64,000 nt of DNA. Source: Fibrobacter sp. (GTDB taxonomy: Bacteria; Fibrobacterota; Chitinivibrionia; Chitinivibrionales; Chitinispirillaceae). The position numbers and the translations under genes are program-made. The notes beneath the pieces were generated by a model that was given only the letters and a program-made list of their open reading frames with translations, did not search any database and was not told the origin of the DNA. Of this stretch, positions 47,162 to 55,488 are shown one piece after another (the stretch's first letter is position 1; every line of letters begins with the position of its first letter). The stretch is taken from contig JAAZBG010000054.1 of the NCBI GenBank assembly GCA_012513915.1, positions 58,467 through 122,466 of the forward strand, given 5' to 3'.

Positions 47162-49420
47162 TTATATTTTAATGCGCAAATAAAAATTCCATTCATTCTG
47201 TGGAAATACAGTCCATGAATAATTACTCTCCTGTGTTCCTGAAATCAACGTTTCATATCTGATTACATCAGTTGTTAAATTGCTTATTGAAAAACCGGTT
47301 GTAATGTTTTTTGCTACTTTAATTGACATGTTTACATTGTGAAACAACGATCCCACTTCTTTTTCATTTGCCGGTACACGTAAAACATTTCCATCGTCAC
47401 GATAATATACCGTTTTAAATTCAAGCGAATAATTAAGTGTAAATCTTTTATGAATACTTAATTCGGTTCCTCCCGAAATTGTAAAATCAGGTTCATTCGG
47501 GAGCAATCTGCCATATTGATTATAATCAGTTGATACATTTCTTGCCTGTTGCCATGTTCCTGATATATCAAGTTTCAGAAACTGCCAGGGATAATATATC
47601 GATGACAGCTCAACTCCCTTTGTCAATGTCCTGCCAATATTGACCGGCTTACTCATTTTACCGTCATTATGAAAAACGATTCCATTTTTTATCGATTGCA
47701 TGAAAAAAATTGATTCAAGTTTTAAACGCAGTTTTTTAAATCTCAACCCGGCTTCAAAAACATTACCGTCTTCATTTTGTAAATCAGGATTTGGTATCAC
47801 GGCTCCATTAAAACCATATCGTTCACGTAATGAAGGTACCGCCATATACTTCGCACCATTAATAAAAATTCTGCCATACTCTGCAATCCCGCAATAGATA
47901 CCGCCAGCCATTGACCATGGATAATCAATTTCATCAGACCTCTTAACGACCTCTGAAAGCACAGTATTGTTTCCACCATCAGTTTCGCTTCTGGATAATT
48001 TACCAGCCAAAGAGATATGAGCTCCGGGATGAAAAACTCCACTCTGAAAATTCCAATCTGCATCACCAGCCAATGAAACTTCCTGTGAACTTCCGGGCCA
48101 GTCATTTCCTGTTATAATACTGTTAGTTTCAGTGTTTGTAAGTATTTTTGAATAATTTGCAGAGGCTGTTATGTCTGATGTCAACCCCGGGAGTATTCTG
48201 ATTTTAGATTGAATTGACATATTAATATTGTGAAGATCCGAACCTAATCTGCAGTATGAATCATGGAACATAACCATATTTCCATGTGCAGCGCCCATGC
48301 TTGAATCAAGACTTGTATAGAAGACTGAATTGCCGGTATATCCATAACCTATTTTTTTTGTAAAGGATACTTTTTTTAACGAGTCTATGCGATGATCAAG
48401 AGATGATAGTGTAAAAAGAGCAATAGACTCCTTTGCTTTAGCAGTCTTGTTGACAGAGCCTTCTGTTCCAGGTATTCCTGTTGCTGATGATGTTATACTG
48501 GCAGATAGCTGAAGTACTTTATCATTTGGTAATTCAATAGACGGAATAATCGAGATGGCGATTTTCTGATGTTCATGATTTCTTACTGTTGCAATAGTAT
48601 CATCTGATGTAATCACAGATGTTTTATTTCTATCAAAATATTTCCAGTCATTGTGACTTGACGTATAACTTACAGCACTAAACAATCTTATTCCATCTTT
48701 CACAGAGCTGTTAAGTTGAAGTGTAGCTTTACGATAGCCATAAGCACCAAAAGAGACACCGATACCTGATGCATTACCTTTCAGATGCTTCTTACTCGTT
48801 ATAGCTATCACACCGCCTAAAGAATTTCCACCATACGATGATGGTACTATTCCTTTGTATACTTTTATTTCATCCACATTTTCCAATTCAATTAATCCGA
48901 GGTCAACTGCGCCACCCATTGCAGAATTCAAATGAACTCCGTCAAGAAACACCTGAACTTCTTTCCCGTCAACACCTCGTATTGATACCGTCTGCAAGCT
49001 GCCTTCACCGCCATATTTTCTTGTTTGTACACCTGGTATATCAGCAATTACATCCGCAAGATTCTTACGCGTATCAATCCATTTTTCCGGCTTGATAATC
49101 GTCAACGACTGATTTGAATTAAATTCACGTTCCGCAACGGCATCAACATACACTTTGTCAAGTTTTACAAATTGAACATCAGCAGTACCCGGTTTTGATG
49201 ATTTTACCGTATCAACACATAATGGCTGTTCATAATGCATTAATGAATCTGTGATACTTGTGGCATCGTAAATGGTATCATTTACAAAAGTTAACGTATG
49301 CTTTTGTACAAGCGGCACGGAGAGAGTATCACCAGAGGATATACTATCACCTAAAGTTTTACAAATAAATCCACAGGTAACCCATGCAATGAGCACAATA
49401 GAGAAACTAAAACTATTCAT
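47162..49420 (-). CDS. btuB: TonB-dependent outer-membrane receptor, BtuB-type (cobamide)
   Basis: 752 residues. The signal peptide is in the first 25 residues. A TonB-box-like segment lies near VKLDKVYVDAVAE (about 86-98). The plug domain (about 100-215) shows DVIADIPGVQTRKYGG, VSIRGVDGKEVQVFLDG and VDEIKVYKGIVPSSYGGNSLGGVIAITSKK, the classic plug hallmarks; the remaining 530 residues form the 22-strand barrel. The gene is preceded by a cobalamin riboswitch, which makes cobamides the likely ligand. First gene of the uptake operon. Confidence 0.92.
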   Translation of the reverse strand: MNSFSFSIVLIAWVTCGFICKTLGDSISSGDTLSVPLVQKHTLTFVNDTIYDATSITDSLMHYEQPLCVDTVKSSKPGTADVQFVKLDKVYVDAVAEREFNSNQSLTIIKPEKWIDTRKNLADVIADIPGVQTRKYGGEGSLQTVSIRGVDGKEVQVFLDGVHLNSAMGGAVDLGLIELENVDEIKVYKGIVPSSYGGNSLGGVIAITSKKHLKGNASGIGVSFGAYGYRKATLQLNSSVKDGIRLFSAVSYTSSHNDWKYFDRNKTSVITSDDTIATVRNHEHQKIAISIIPSIELPNDKVLQLSASITSSATGIPGTEGSVNKTAKAKESIALFTLSSLDHRIDSLKKVSFTKKIGYGYTGNSVFYTSLDSSMGAAHGNMVMFHDSYCRLGSDLHNINMSIQSKIRILPGLTSDITASANYSKILTNTETNSIITGNDWPGSSQEVSLAGDADWNFQSGVFHPGAHISLAGKLSRSETDGGNNTVLSEVVKRSDEIDYPWSMAGGIYCGIAEYGRIFINGAKYMAVPSLRERYGFNGAVIPNPDLQNEDGNVFEAGLRFKKLRLKLESIFFMQSIKNGIVFHNDGKMSKPVNIGRTLTKGVELSSIYYPWQFLKLDISGTWQQARNVSTDYNQYGRLLPNEPDFTISGGTELSIHKRFTLNYSLEFKTVYYRDDGNVLRVPANEKEVGSLFHNVNMSIKVAKNITTGFSISNLTTDVIRYETLISGTQESNYSWTVFPQNEWNFYLRIKI

Positions 49421-49469
49421 GTTCGAAGAATTCCCTGAACCCTGTTTCCTGAGGATTCAAAAGTGTGTA

Positions 49470-49640
49470 CGATTCAGGCAGGTTTCCTGGCTTTCCCGAT
49501 CTTGCCGCCTTCCCATCCGCACCGTTAGTGGACAGTGGCCTGGATTGGCAATACCCTGATTATTTACAATCAGTTAAGGGATTCACAGTGGCAGGTCCGC
49601 TTGGGCATCACACCCATATTCCCTGGCTCCTGAATTAAAT
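49470..49640 (-). ncRNA. cobalamin (AdoCbl-type) riboswitch
   Basis: On the minus strand, upstream of btuB by about 50 bases, the B12-box AGCCAGGAAACCTGCC (49477-49492) is preceded by the typical GGCGGCAAGAT conserved block and an upstream GACCTGCCACTGTGA core. The repressor stem before btuB should hide its ribosome-binding site or terminate transcription when B12 is bound. Boundaries are approximate (plus or minus 15 bases). It controls the whole btuB-cbiR operon. Confidence 0.93.
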
Positions 49641-49686
49641 TTTGATGGTATAAGATAGATTGTTGTTAGGAAAAAGGCAAGAAGAA

Positions 49687-49780
49687 GTGACGAGTGACGA
49701 GTGACGAGTGACAAGTGACGTGTATTTCCACTTTCCACTTTCCACTTTCCACTTTCCACTTGCTACTTGCTACTTGCTAC
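49687..49780. repeat. tandem heptamer array (GTGACGA, TTTCCAC, TTGCTAC units)
   Basis: GTGAC recurs at 49687, 49694, 49701, 49708 and 49715. TTTCCAC follows at 49725, 49732, 49739, 49746 and 49753, then TTGCTAC at 49760, 49767 and 49774. Three unit types, each internally uniform. The array lies between the cobamide riboswitch and DUF302 gene; no ORF is supported. Confidence 0.95.
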
Positions 49781-49815
49781 ACCGAACATAAAAATTGACA
49801 AAGCTCGTCACATTT

Positions 49816-50202
49816 TCAAACCAGATCTACCGCCCGATGCAATTTATCCTGAATTTCCTTTGCAACACTCTCCAGTGCAGGATTATTGACATTTTGCATT
49901 GACACAGTGGGGTTTACGCATGCAACTTCGATCTCACCTGATGTATTTTCCTGCACAATCACATTGCATGGGAGCAGGACACCAATCTTGTCCTCAGCCT
50001 GTAAAGCCTTATACGCATATGGTGGATTACACGCTCCAAGTATCCGGTACTTTTTGAAATCAACATTCAGCTTTTCTTTCATCGTCTTTGTTATGTCAAT
50101 TTGTGTAATTATCCCAAAGCCCTCATTTTTAAGATTACCGGTGACTTTCTCAATTATTTCTTCGAATGATCCCAGTACTTTTTTACTGTAATAATATGAC
50201 AT
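49816..50202 (-). CDS. DUF302 domain protein
   Basis: 128 residues from ATG 50202 (AGGTGG at suitable spacing; an in-frame GTG at 50211 is less well placed). The DUF302 signature is visible: YYYSKKVLGSFEEIIEKV, then the turn GACNPPYAYKALQAE with Cys58, then GVLLPCNVIV with Cys79. Family members are thought to be small heme/metal- or redox-associated proteins. Probably the last gene after the two thioredoxins, though a hairpin intervenes. Confidence 0.88.
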   Translation of the reverse strand: MSYYYSKKVLGSFEEIIEKVTGNLKNEGFGIITQIDITKTMKEKLNVDFKKYRILGACNPPYAYKALQAEDKIGVLLPCNVIVQENTSGEIEVACVNPTVSMQNVNNPALESVAKEIQDKLHRAVDLV

Positions 50203-50303
50203 ATTGCCCACCTTTCGTAGTATATCCGGTTATGCTAATACTTTACAATGTTACATTTCAAATGTGCCAACTGACTTGTAACGACTTGATACACGAAGTA
50301 ATC

Positions 50304-50326
50304 AAGACGCCATTCAATGGCGTCTT
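50304..50326 (-). terminator. perfect 10-bp hairpin between thioredoxin and DUF302 genes
   Basis: AAGACGCCAT / TGA / ATGGCGTCTT on the minus strand, touching the thioredoxin stop. It could be a terminator or a stabilising stem; no T-run follows on the minus strand, so DUF302 may still be co-transcribed. Confidence 0.6.
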
Positions 50327-50757
50327 TACAGGTTTTTAGTTATTTTGCTTTCGTACGCAGCAGCGCTGTTTGCTCCGGTGAGTGCGTCAACAACAACACC
50401 ATTTTTTACATAGACAACATAGGGTATTGCACCTACCTTAAAAAAGTTCGCAACAGCACTGTTCTGATCAACATTCACACGATAAAAATCAGCATTGCCG
50501 CTGTATTTTTCCGCAAGATTATCAAGTATCGGTGCGATGACTTTACACGGAGCACACCAGTCGGCGTACAAATCAATAACAAGGAGACGGTCATTTGAAT
50601 TCTCAAGTATTGATTTAAATTGCCCGGCATCAGCGATTAATGTCAGATTGCTTGACACATATGCAGAACCGGATGAACTTTTCTGGTAGTATAGCCCCGC
50701 AAATAATGCAAGTGCTATAACCGCTGTTATGATCCATTTTTTATTATCTGTTTTCAT
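50326..50757 (-). CDS. membrane-anchored thioredoxin
   Basis: 143 residues. An N-terminal membrane helix (about 8-24) anchors a thioredoxin fold, probably on the periplasmic side. Active site ADWCAPCK (Cys68, Cys71), then IPYVVYVKNG with the cis-Pro loop. A typical extracytoplasmic disulfide-exchange protein, which could receive electrons from the CcdA-type transporter encoded downstream in the cluster. Co-transcribed with the cytoplasmic thioredoxin gene 39 bases upstream. Confidence 0.92.
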   Translation of the reverse strand: MKTDNKKWIITAVIALALFAGLYYQKSSSGSAYVSSNLTLIADAGQFKSILENSNDRLLVIDLYADWCAPCKVIAPILDNLAEKYSGNADFYRVNVDQNSAVANFFKVGAIPYVVYVKNGVVVDALTGANSAAAYESKITKNL

Positions 50758-50796
50758 TGTATCGCTCCGTATCCGGTAATTACATACCGTTATTAT

Positions 50797-51168
50797 TTAC
50801 ACTTTTTCCTCAACGCCAAGCACATCCCTGAAAAGACGCTTAAACTCATTTTTAGGCAACGCACCCTGAAGCATCTGAGGTTCTCCCTCTTTTGGTACAA
50901 ACAATATACTTGGTATACTTGTGATTCCAAAAGCCCCCGCAAGTTCCCGTTCAGTTTCTGTATTTACTTTATAAATGTCCAGCCGCCCTTCATATTCCTT
51001 TGACAACTGATCCAGTATCGGAGCGACCATTTTACACGGTCCACACCAGTCTGCATAAAAATCTATTACTGCAGGAAGCTCACCCTTGAATTTCCACTTT
51101 GCTTCACCGCCACCAAAACCGCATTCACATACTTTTTCTTTAAAACTGTTTAATGTTAGATGTTCCAT
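50797..51168 (-). CDS. thioredoxin
   Basis: 123-residue cytoplasmic thioredoxin. Active site ADWCGPCK (Cys42, Cys45), cis-Pro in TSIPSILF, plus two extra N-terminal cysteines in a CxC arrangement (Cys14, Cys16). First gene of its transcript, expressed from a sigma-54-type promoter that begins 45 bases upstream. The extra CxC is a potential metal-binding or regulatory site and is unusual for a housekeeping thioredoxin. Confidence 0.94.
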   Translation of the reverse strand: MEHLTLNSFKEKVCECGFGGGEAKWKFKGELPAVIDFYADWCGPCKMVAPILDQLSKEYEGRLDIYKVNTETERELAGAFGITSIPSILFVPKEGEPQMLQGALPKNEFKRLFRDVLGVEEKV

Positions 51169-51212
51169 AAATTCCTCCGGTTACTATTGTTATTGTTTAG
51201 TAATAAGACTGC

Positions 51213-51227
51213 GCAAACGCTATGCCA
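51213..51227 (-). promoter_or_regulatory. sigma-54-type -24/-12 promoter of the thioredoxin operon
   Basis: On the minus strand TGGCATAGCGTTTGC: GG and GC exactly 12 bases apart, matching TGGCAY-N5-TTGC. The expected start is near 51201, about 33 bases before ATG 51168. It lies in the short divergent gap shared with the sigma-54 activator gene. Confidence 0.8.
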
Positions 51228-51238
51228 CGATATTTACC

Positions 51239-51254
51239 ATTGAAATGCTTCAAT
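51239..51254. promoter_or_regulatory. palindrome, candidate enhancer/operator site
   Basis: ATTGAA-ATGC-TTCAAT: two perfect 6-base arms around a 4-base centre. It lies a few bases outside the -24 end of the thioredoxin promoter and upstream of the activator gene, a plausible site for the activator or another regulator. Function unproven. Confidence 0.45.
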
Positions 51255-51278
51255 TTCAAGATTCTTATTGCATTACGA

Positions 51279-51338
51279 GGTTAACAATAGTTAACTTAGT
51301 TAATGGTTAACAATTAACAGTTATCGAATGGTTAACGG
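51279..51338. repeat. GTTAAC heptamer array across the activator gene start
   Basis: GTTAAC-type words start at 51280, 51290, 51299, 51306, 51313, 51320 and 51331; the four from 51299 to 51320 are exactly 7 bases apart (GTTAATG, GTTAACA, ATTAACA, GTTATCG). The array runs into the first codons of the sigma-54 activator ORF. Confidence 0.7.
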
Positions 51339-52662
51339 TATGATACTTACAAGAGATAGTTTTCCTGAACCGGATCAGTTTCCCTGCGGAATTATCATTT
51401 GTTCGGCTGATTATAAAATTATGTCTGTCAATTCCCGGGTAGCAGATCTATGCGGCCGGTCGAAAGAATTCCTTATAGAGTTGCCATTATCAGAACTATT
51501 ACAGGAGATACCTGACGATCGTACAGAATCGGTTCTCTGCACAACACTTCATTCCATTACATCATCAAAAAAGCAGGTACTTGTAGCAGCTGGCAGATAT
51601 CAGTCTACAATAGTTTATTATATTTTACCTTTACCGGCAGATTATCATGATCATAGTGTGATAACATCAGATATTGATCGCGACCATTTTCTTGGTATCA
51701 GCGGTAAATCACCGGTGATGCAGGAAGTTTACAATTTCATTGAAATGGCTGCATCCACCGATTCAAACGTTGTTGTTCTTGGAGAAAGCGGCAGCGGGAA
51801 AGAACTTGCAGCGGCTGCAATCCATCAGTTGTCACGCAGGCAAAACAATCTTTTTGTACGTGTCAATTGTGCGGCACTTACCGAAACACTTCTTGAAAGT
51901 GAACTGTTCGGTCATGTCAAGGGTGCCTTTACCGGTGCATTTAAAGATCATTTCGGGAAATTTGAATATGCCGATAAAGGTACCTTATTTCTTGATGAAA
52001 TCGGCGAGATAACACCATCAATGCAGGCGAAACTGTTGCGGGTACTTCAGGAGAAGGTTATAACACGGGTTGGTGACAACAGGGAAATTGCTGTTGACGT
52101 ACGCATTATTACTGCTACCAATAAAAATCTCAGACAGCTTGTTTCAAAGGGAGTATTCCGGGAGGACCTGTTTTATCGGCTTAATGTTTTTCCAATTCAT
52201 CTCCCGCCCCTTCGTGAACGAAAATCAGATATACCTCTGCTTGTTGATCATTTTATTTCAAAATTCAACGCTAAAACTGGAAAAAAAATAAGCAGCTGTA
52301 GCCATGATACAATGAGAATCATTATGGCATACTGCTGGCCGGGAAATGTCCGGGAGCTTGAAAATGCGATCGAACATGCATTTGTACTCTGCAAAGGATC
52401 TGAGATTCAAACCGTTGACCTTCCGCATGAGCTCAGGGTCGCAGTTGTCCGTGATGGCATCTGTGCTGAACGTAAAGCAGGCCTTGAACCCACGATTCAT
52501 ACATCACTGATTCAACCAATGGTACAAAACAGATTCGAAATGACAAAAGAAACAATCCATGACGCCATAACGCGACACAACGGGAATAAATCTGCCGCGG
52601 CAAGAGAATTAGGAATCAGTAAAGTTGGATTGTGGAAAAAAATGAAAAAATTAGGACTGTAA
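51328..52662 (+). CDS. sigma-54-dependent activator with PAS-like sensor domain (NtrC family)
   Basis: 444 residues. The N-terminal sensor (about 15-110) looks like a PAS domain and has four cysteines (20, 25, 42, 71). The AAA+ core shows Walker A GESGSGKE (152-159), the sigma-54 contact loop GAFTGA (199-204) and Walker B GTLFLDEIGE (218-227). A Fis-type HTH ends the protein (about 410-444, SAAARELGISKVGLWKKM). There is no receiver domain, so it is not a classic response regulator. The reading frame may start at ATG 51328 or, more likely given the repeat overlap, ATG 51340 (four residues shorter). Divergent from the thioredoxin operon and its sigma-54-type promoter. Confidence 0.93.
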   Translation: MVNGMILTRDSFPEPDQFPCGIIICSADYKIMSVNSRVADLCGRSKEFLIELPLSELLQEIPDDRTESVLCTTLHSITSSKKQVLVAAGRYQSTIVYYILPLPADYHDHSVITSDIDRDHFLGISGKSPVMQEVYNFIEMAASTDSNVVVLGESGSGKELAAAAIHQLSRRQNNLFVRVNCAALTETLLESELFGHVKGAFTGAFKDHFGKFEYADKGTLFLDEIGEITPSMQAKLLRVLQEKVITRVGDNREIAVDVRIITATNKNLRQLVSKGVFREDLFYRLNVFPIHLPPLRERKSDIPLLVDHFISKFNAKTGKKISSCSHDTMRIIMAYCWPGNVRELENAIEHAFVLCKGSEIQTVDLPHELRVAVVRDGICAERKAGLEPTIHTSLIQPMVQNRFEMTKETIHDAITRHNGNKSAAARELGISKVGLWKKMKKLGL

Positions 52663-52720
52663 TTATGGACACTATCCTGATAATTTATAAATTTGGTGAT
52701 TCAGGAAATACAGGTTCTCA

Positions 52721-53638
52721 ATGTTTCTAACATTAGCAGGTATAGATCACGCTGTTTTCTGGCCCGGAATTATTGTCCTTGGCTTTCTTATTGGATTTCT
52801 ATCCGGAACCTTCGGAATCGGCGGCGGATTTCTTCTAATACCGCTTCTACGATATGTATTTGGCGTACCGTTTGAAACGGCTATCGGGTCGGGTCTCTGT
52901 GTTGTTGCGATTTCATCAATAAGCGGTGCTATAGTGCATTACCGTAAAGGTAATGTATCACTTAAGCTTGGCGTAATACTAATATGTAGTTCTGTTCCGG
53001 GAGTTGAAGTGGGGATAAGAATTCTGATATTCCTGAAAACGCTTTCGCTGAAGGGTTTCGATAATCTTACGCCACAATCCTTTGATATATACCTTGGAAT
53101 AGCATTTATACTATTACTTTTATTTTCATCGACACTTATGATTTTTGACATTATCAAAACATCCCGCAAAAACGCACCTTTGGCTATGCGAGACTTAAAA
53201 AACTATAGTATTACATTCTTTACTCACTGGTATAGGGTAAAAAATAAAACCGGCTCGATAAATCACGATTCGTTAAATCTTCTGTTTATCATAGTTTTCG
53301 GATTTGTTGTTGGCATCTTATCAGGACTCCTTGGTATCGGTGGTGGAATTATCGTTACACCGGTAATTGTTTCATTAATCGGGTTGCCATCAGTACTTGT
53401 TATCGGAACGAGTCTCTTTCAGTTGTCAATAACCGGCAGTGTTGGCGCACTACTTCATACACTACGTGGTCACACCGATTTCATTCTTGTACTCCTCATT
53501 GCCTCGACGTCAATAGCAGGGTCGGTTACCGGAGCCCGTTTTGCGTCTAAAATTAGAGGGATAAAGATCCGGGTGCTGTATGCTGCCTTTCTGCTATTAT
53601 CAACAGCATTTATAGTTGTCGAAATGATATTCCAATAA
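52721..53638 (+). CDS. TauE/SafE family sulfite/sulfonate exporter
   Basis: 305 residues, about eight membrane helices. Duplicate half motifs GTFGIGGGFLLIPLL and GLLGIGGGIIVTPVI are the family signature. TauE/SafE proteins export sulfite, sulfoacetate or related organosulfur anions. The gene follows the sigma-54 activator by 58 bases on the same strand and is probably in the same transcript, linking the cluster to sulfur oxyanions. Confidence 0.9.
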   Translation: MFLTLAGIDHAVFWPGIIVLGFLIGFLSGTFGIGGGFLLIPLLRYVFGVPFETAIGSGLCVVAISSISGAIVHYRKGNVSLKLGVILICSSVPGVEVGIRILIFLKTLSLKGFDNLTPQSFDIYLGIAFILLLLFSSTLMIFDIIKTSRKNAPLAMRDLKNYSITFFTHWYRVKNKTGSINHDSLNLLFIIVFGFVVGILSGLLGIGGGIIVTPVIVSLIGLPSVLVIGTSLFQLSITGSVGALLHTLRGHTDFILVLLIASTSIAGSVTGARFASKIRGIKIRVLYAAFLLLSTAFIVVEMIFQ

Positions 53639-53803
53639 TAAAACCTGCTTCGAACTGAAACGGATATATTTTCTTATAGTCATAATATACGCTATTAATA
53701 CATTTGACATCCGGTTTCTTATAGAAAACATTTTTCCGACATTCAGACTTTAATAGATTCAATTATTTTATTTTAAAAATAAAGAAAAGCAAAGAGAATA
53801 CGT

Positions 53804-54199
53804 TTACTTTACAAGCTTATTCCCCATTCCAACCCACGCACTCACACCGCCTGTCATATTATATATTTTTGTAAAGCCTGATTTTTTCAGCATCTGACTT
53901 GCCGCCATACTCCGTCCGCCACTATGGCAATAGACAAGAACCTTTTTATCCTTCCAGTCAAGTAATGATGCGATCTTGAGTGAAAGTGATTGCACCGGAA
54001 TATTTTTTGATTTTTTTAAATGACCAACCGCATACTCCTCCATCGACCGTACGTCCAGAATGAGCAGTTCTGATTCATCCAATAAGTCCCTCACACTCTG
54101 TACAGAAACCAAAGTAATCCCTTTTACTGCTCTTCTACTAAAAAACAGTGTGATGCCAACGATACTAACAGCGACTACAAGATATACGATAAGATCCAT
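53804..54199 (-). CDS. membrane-anchored rhodanese-like protein
   Basis: 131 residues from ATG 54199 (GGAGAAT upstream; a start at 54217 adds six residues without a better site). A single membrane helix (about 3-20) anchors a rhodanese domain with VRSMEEYAVGHLKKSKNIP and the active-site loop CHSGGRS (Cys91). Such domains carry persulfide sulfur. The last gene of the ArsR-headed operon. Position next to a sulfite exporter supports a sulfur-trafficking role. Confidence 0.9.
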   Translation of the reverse strand: MDLIVYLVVAVSIVGITLFFSRRAVKGITLVSVQSVRDLLDESELLILDVRSMEEYAVGHLKKSKNIPVQSLSLKIASLLDWKDKKVLVYCHSGGRSMAASQMLKKSGFTKIYNMTGGVSAWVGMGNKLVK

Positions 54200-54224
54200 C
54201 GTACATTCTCCATTCATTCAATTG

Positions 54225-55382
54225 TTATGCTGCTGCTTTAACCGGAGCAACCGAAGATGTACCCATAAAACACTTCTCAGTGTGACGTTTTAATATTATA
54301 AGGTGTATTCCAATTGCAATCATCAGCGTACCAAGAATAACAACCAACAATATCGGATTAGGTACAAACACGTTATACATAAATGAACCCAGTACACCGT
54401 ACGCTACGAATGGACAGACCAGACCCCACTGTGAAAAATAAAATTCATTTTTAACAAAATCTTTTCGCAAATAATCTTTCACTATAGACAGACCAAAAAG
54501 AAAATACCAGGTCTGTACAGCAAATGAGCCGACAACAACAAAGAATATAAAACTCTGCATATGCATCCCGAAAGCATGTTCAAGATAATGTCCGATTCTA
54601 AAACCGCTTATTGCTAATAGCGTAAGCACAGGTATGACACTTAATATAGCAGGCATATTCTGTTTCTCCGGTAAACCATTAGATTTGTAATGGTTGAAAA
54701 AGATTAAACCGGTTTTTAACACGAGTAAAAATAACGATAGTGTGCCTGAAACAATACTAAAAAATGCCGCAGTATGTGCAATTGTTAGATTATTACTTAA
54801 TGCAGCAATCCCAGCTCCGGTAACCGTAGCCATCGCAAGTGCAAACGGTTGCATTAAAAAACCGAAGTGTATTTTTGATATATCAAAGCTCGTAACAAAT
54901 GATTTTCTCATTAAGCGTACCTGATATAGAAGCAAAACGATAAGAAGTACCATCCAGGCACCTAGTGCCGGTCCCATAAATAACTGAAGATTATCAGCTA
55001 ATGATGGTACAAAATAACGGATTACACCTATAAACACATTCATTGTCATAAATAATGACACAAAGGGCAGGAGCAATGCACTGTTTTGAATTGGATCCTG
55101 CACAAGGATATCATGGTGCCCCCGTTTAACCCACCTTACAAAACGACTGAATAAAAGTATTGACAATAGTATATGAAGTGATGCGAAACCAAGCATAATC
55201 GATTCAAGAATTCCATAGAAAATTTTAGTTTGAATTGCAAGATCACCGCTGTGTAATGATGCATACTTGACAAGACCCTTGCCATTGTAAACTACATACT
55301 GAAAAAACGCAAATGGAGCGACCGCAATACCTCCAGCTCCGATTGCACCAAGAAATGCCATTGGCGAGAACTCTTTTTTCAT
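54225..55382 (-). CDS. polytopic membrane protein, unknown family
   Basis: 385 residues with about ten predicted membrane helices and almost no soluble domain. A cluster of polar/aromatic residues lies in the last third (IGHYLEHAFGMHMQSFIFFVVVGSF). The size and helix count are reminiscent of TDT/SLAC1-type anion exporters or of the polytopic proteins found near sulfur-oxidation genes, but I cannot match a specific signature. It lies 25 bases upstream of rhodanese and 106 bases downstream of ccdA in the same operon. The membrane topology is sure; the family is not. Confidence 0.7.
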   Translation of the reverse strand: MKKEFSPMAFLGAIGAGGIAVAPFAFFQYVVYNGKGLVKYASLHSGDLAIQTKIFYGILESIMLGFASLHILLSILLFSRFVRWVKRGHHDILVQDPIQNSALLLPFVSLFMTMNVFIGVIRYFVPSLADNLQLFMGPALGAWMVLLIVLLLYQVRLMRKSFVTSFDISKIHFGFLMQPFALAMATVTGAGIAALSNNLTIAHTAAFFSIVSGTLSLFLLVLKTGLIFFNHYKSNGLPEKQNMPAILSVIPVLTLLAISGFRIGHYLEHAFGMHMQSFIFFVVVGSFAVQTWYFLFGLSIVKDYLRKDFVKNEFYFSQWGLVCPFVAYGVLGSFMYNVFVPNPILLVVILGTLMIAIGIHLIILKRHTEKCFMGTSSVAPVKAAA

Positions 55383-55488
55383 GCTTTTGTCCTTTTTTCA
55401 TAATTTGAATTTTGTAAATAAATTTTAATATAATTCATATTCATGGAATGAAAACTTCATTTTTTATTTAATGTATAGTAACTACTAG

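Noticed and set aside
49687-49780. CRISPR array
   Set aside because: Units are only 7 bases long with no spacers and no cas genes are in the window.
50212-50290. TGGCACATTTGAAATG upstream of DUF302 as a second sigma-54 promoter
   Set aside because: The GG element is there but the base pair 12 positions later is AT, not GC, so the -12 element is missing.
51213-51227. sigma-70 promoter overlapping the thioredoxin start region
   Set aside because: No TTGACA/TATAAT pair with 16-18 base spacing; the -24/-12 match is far better.
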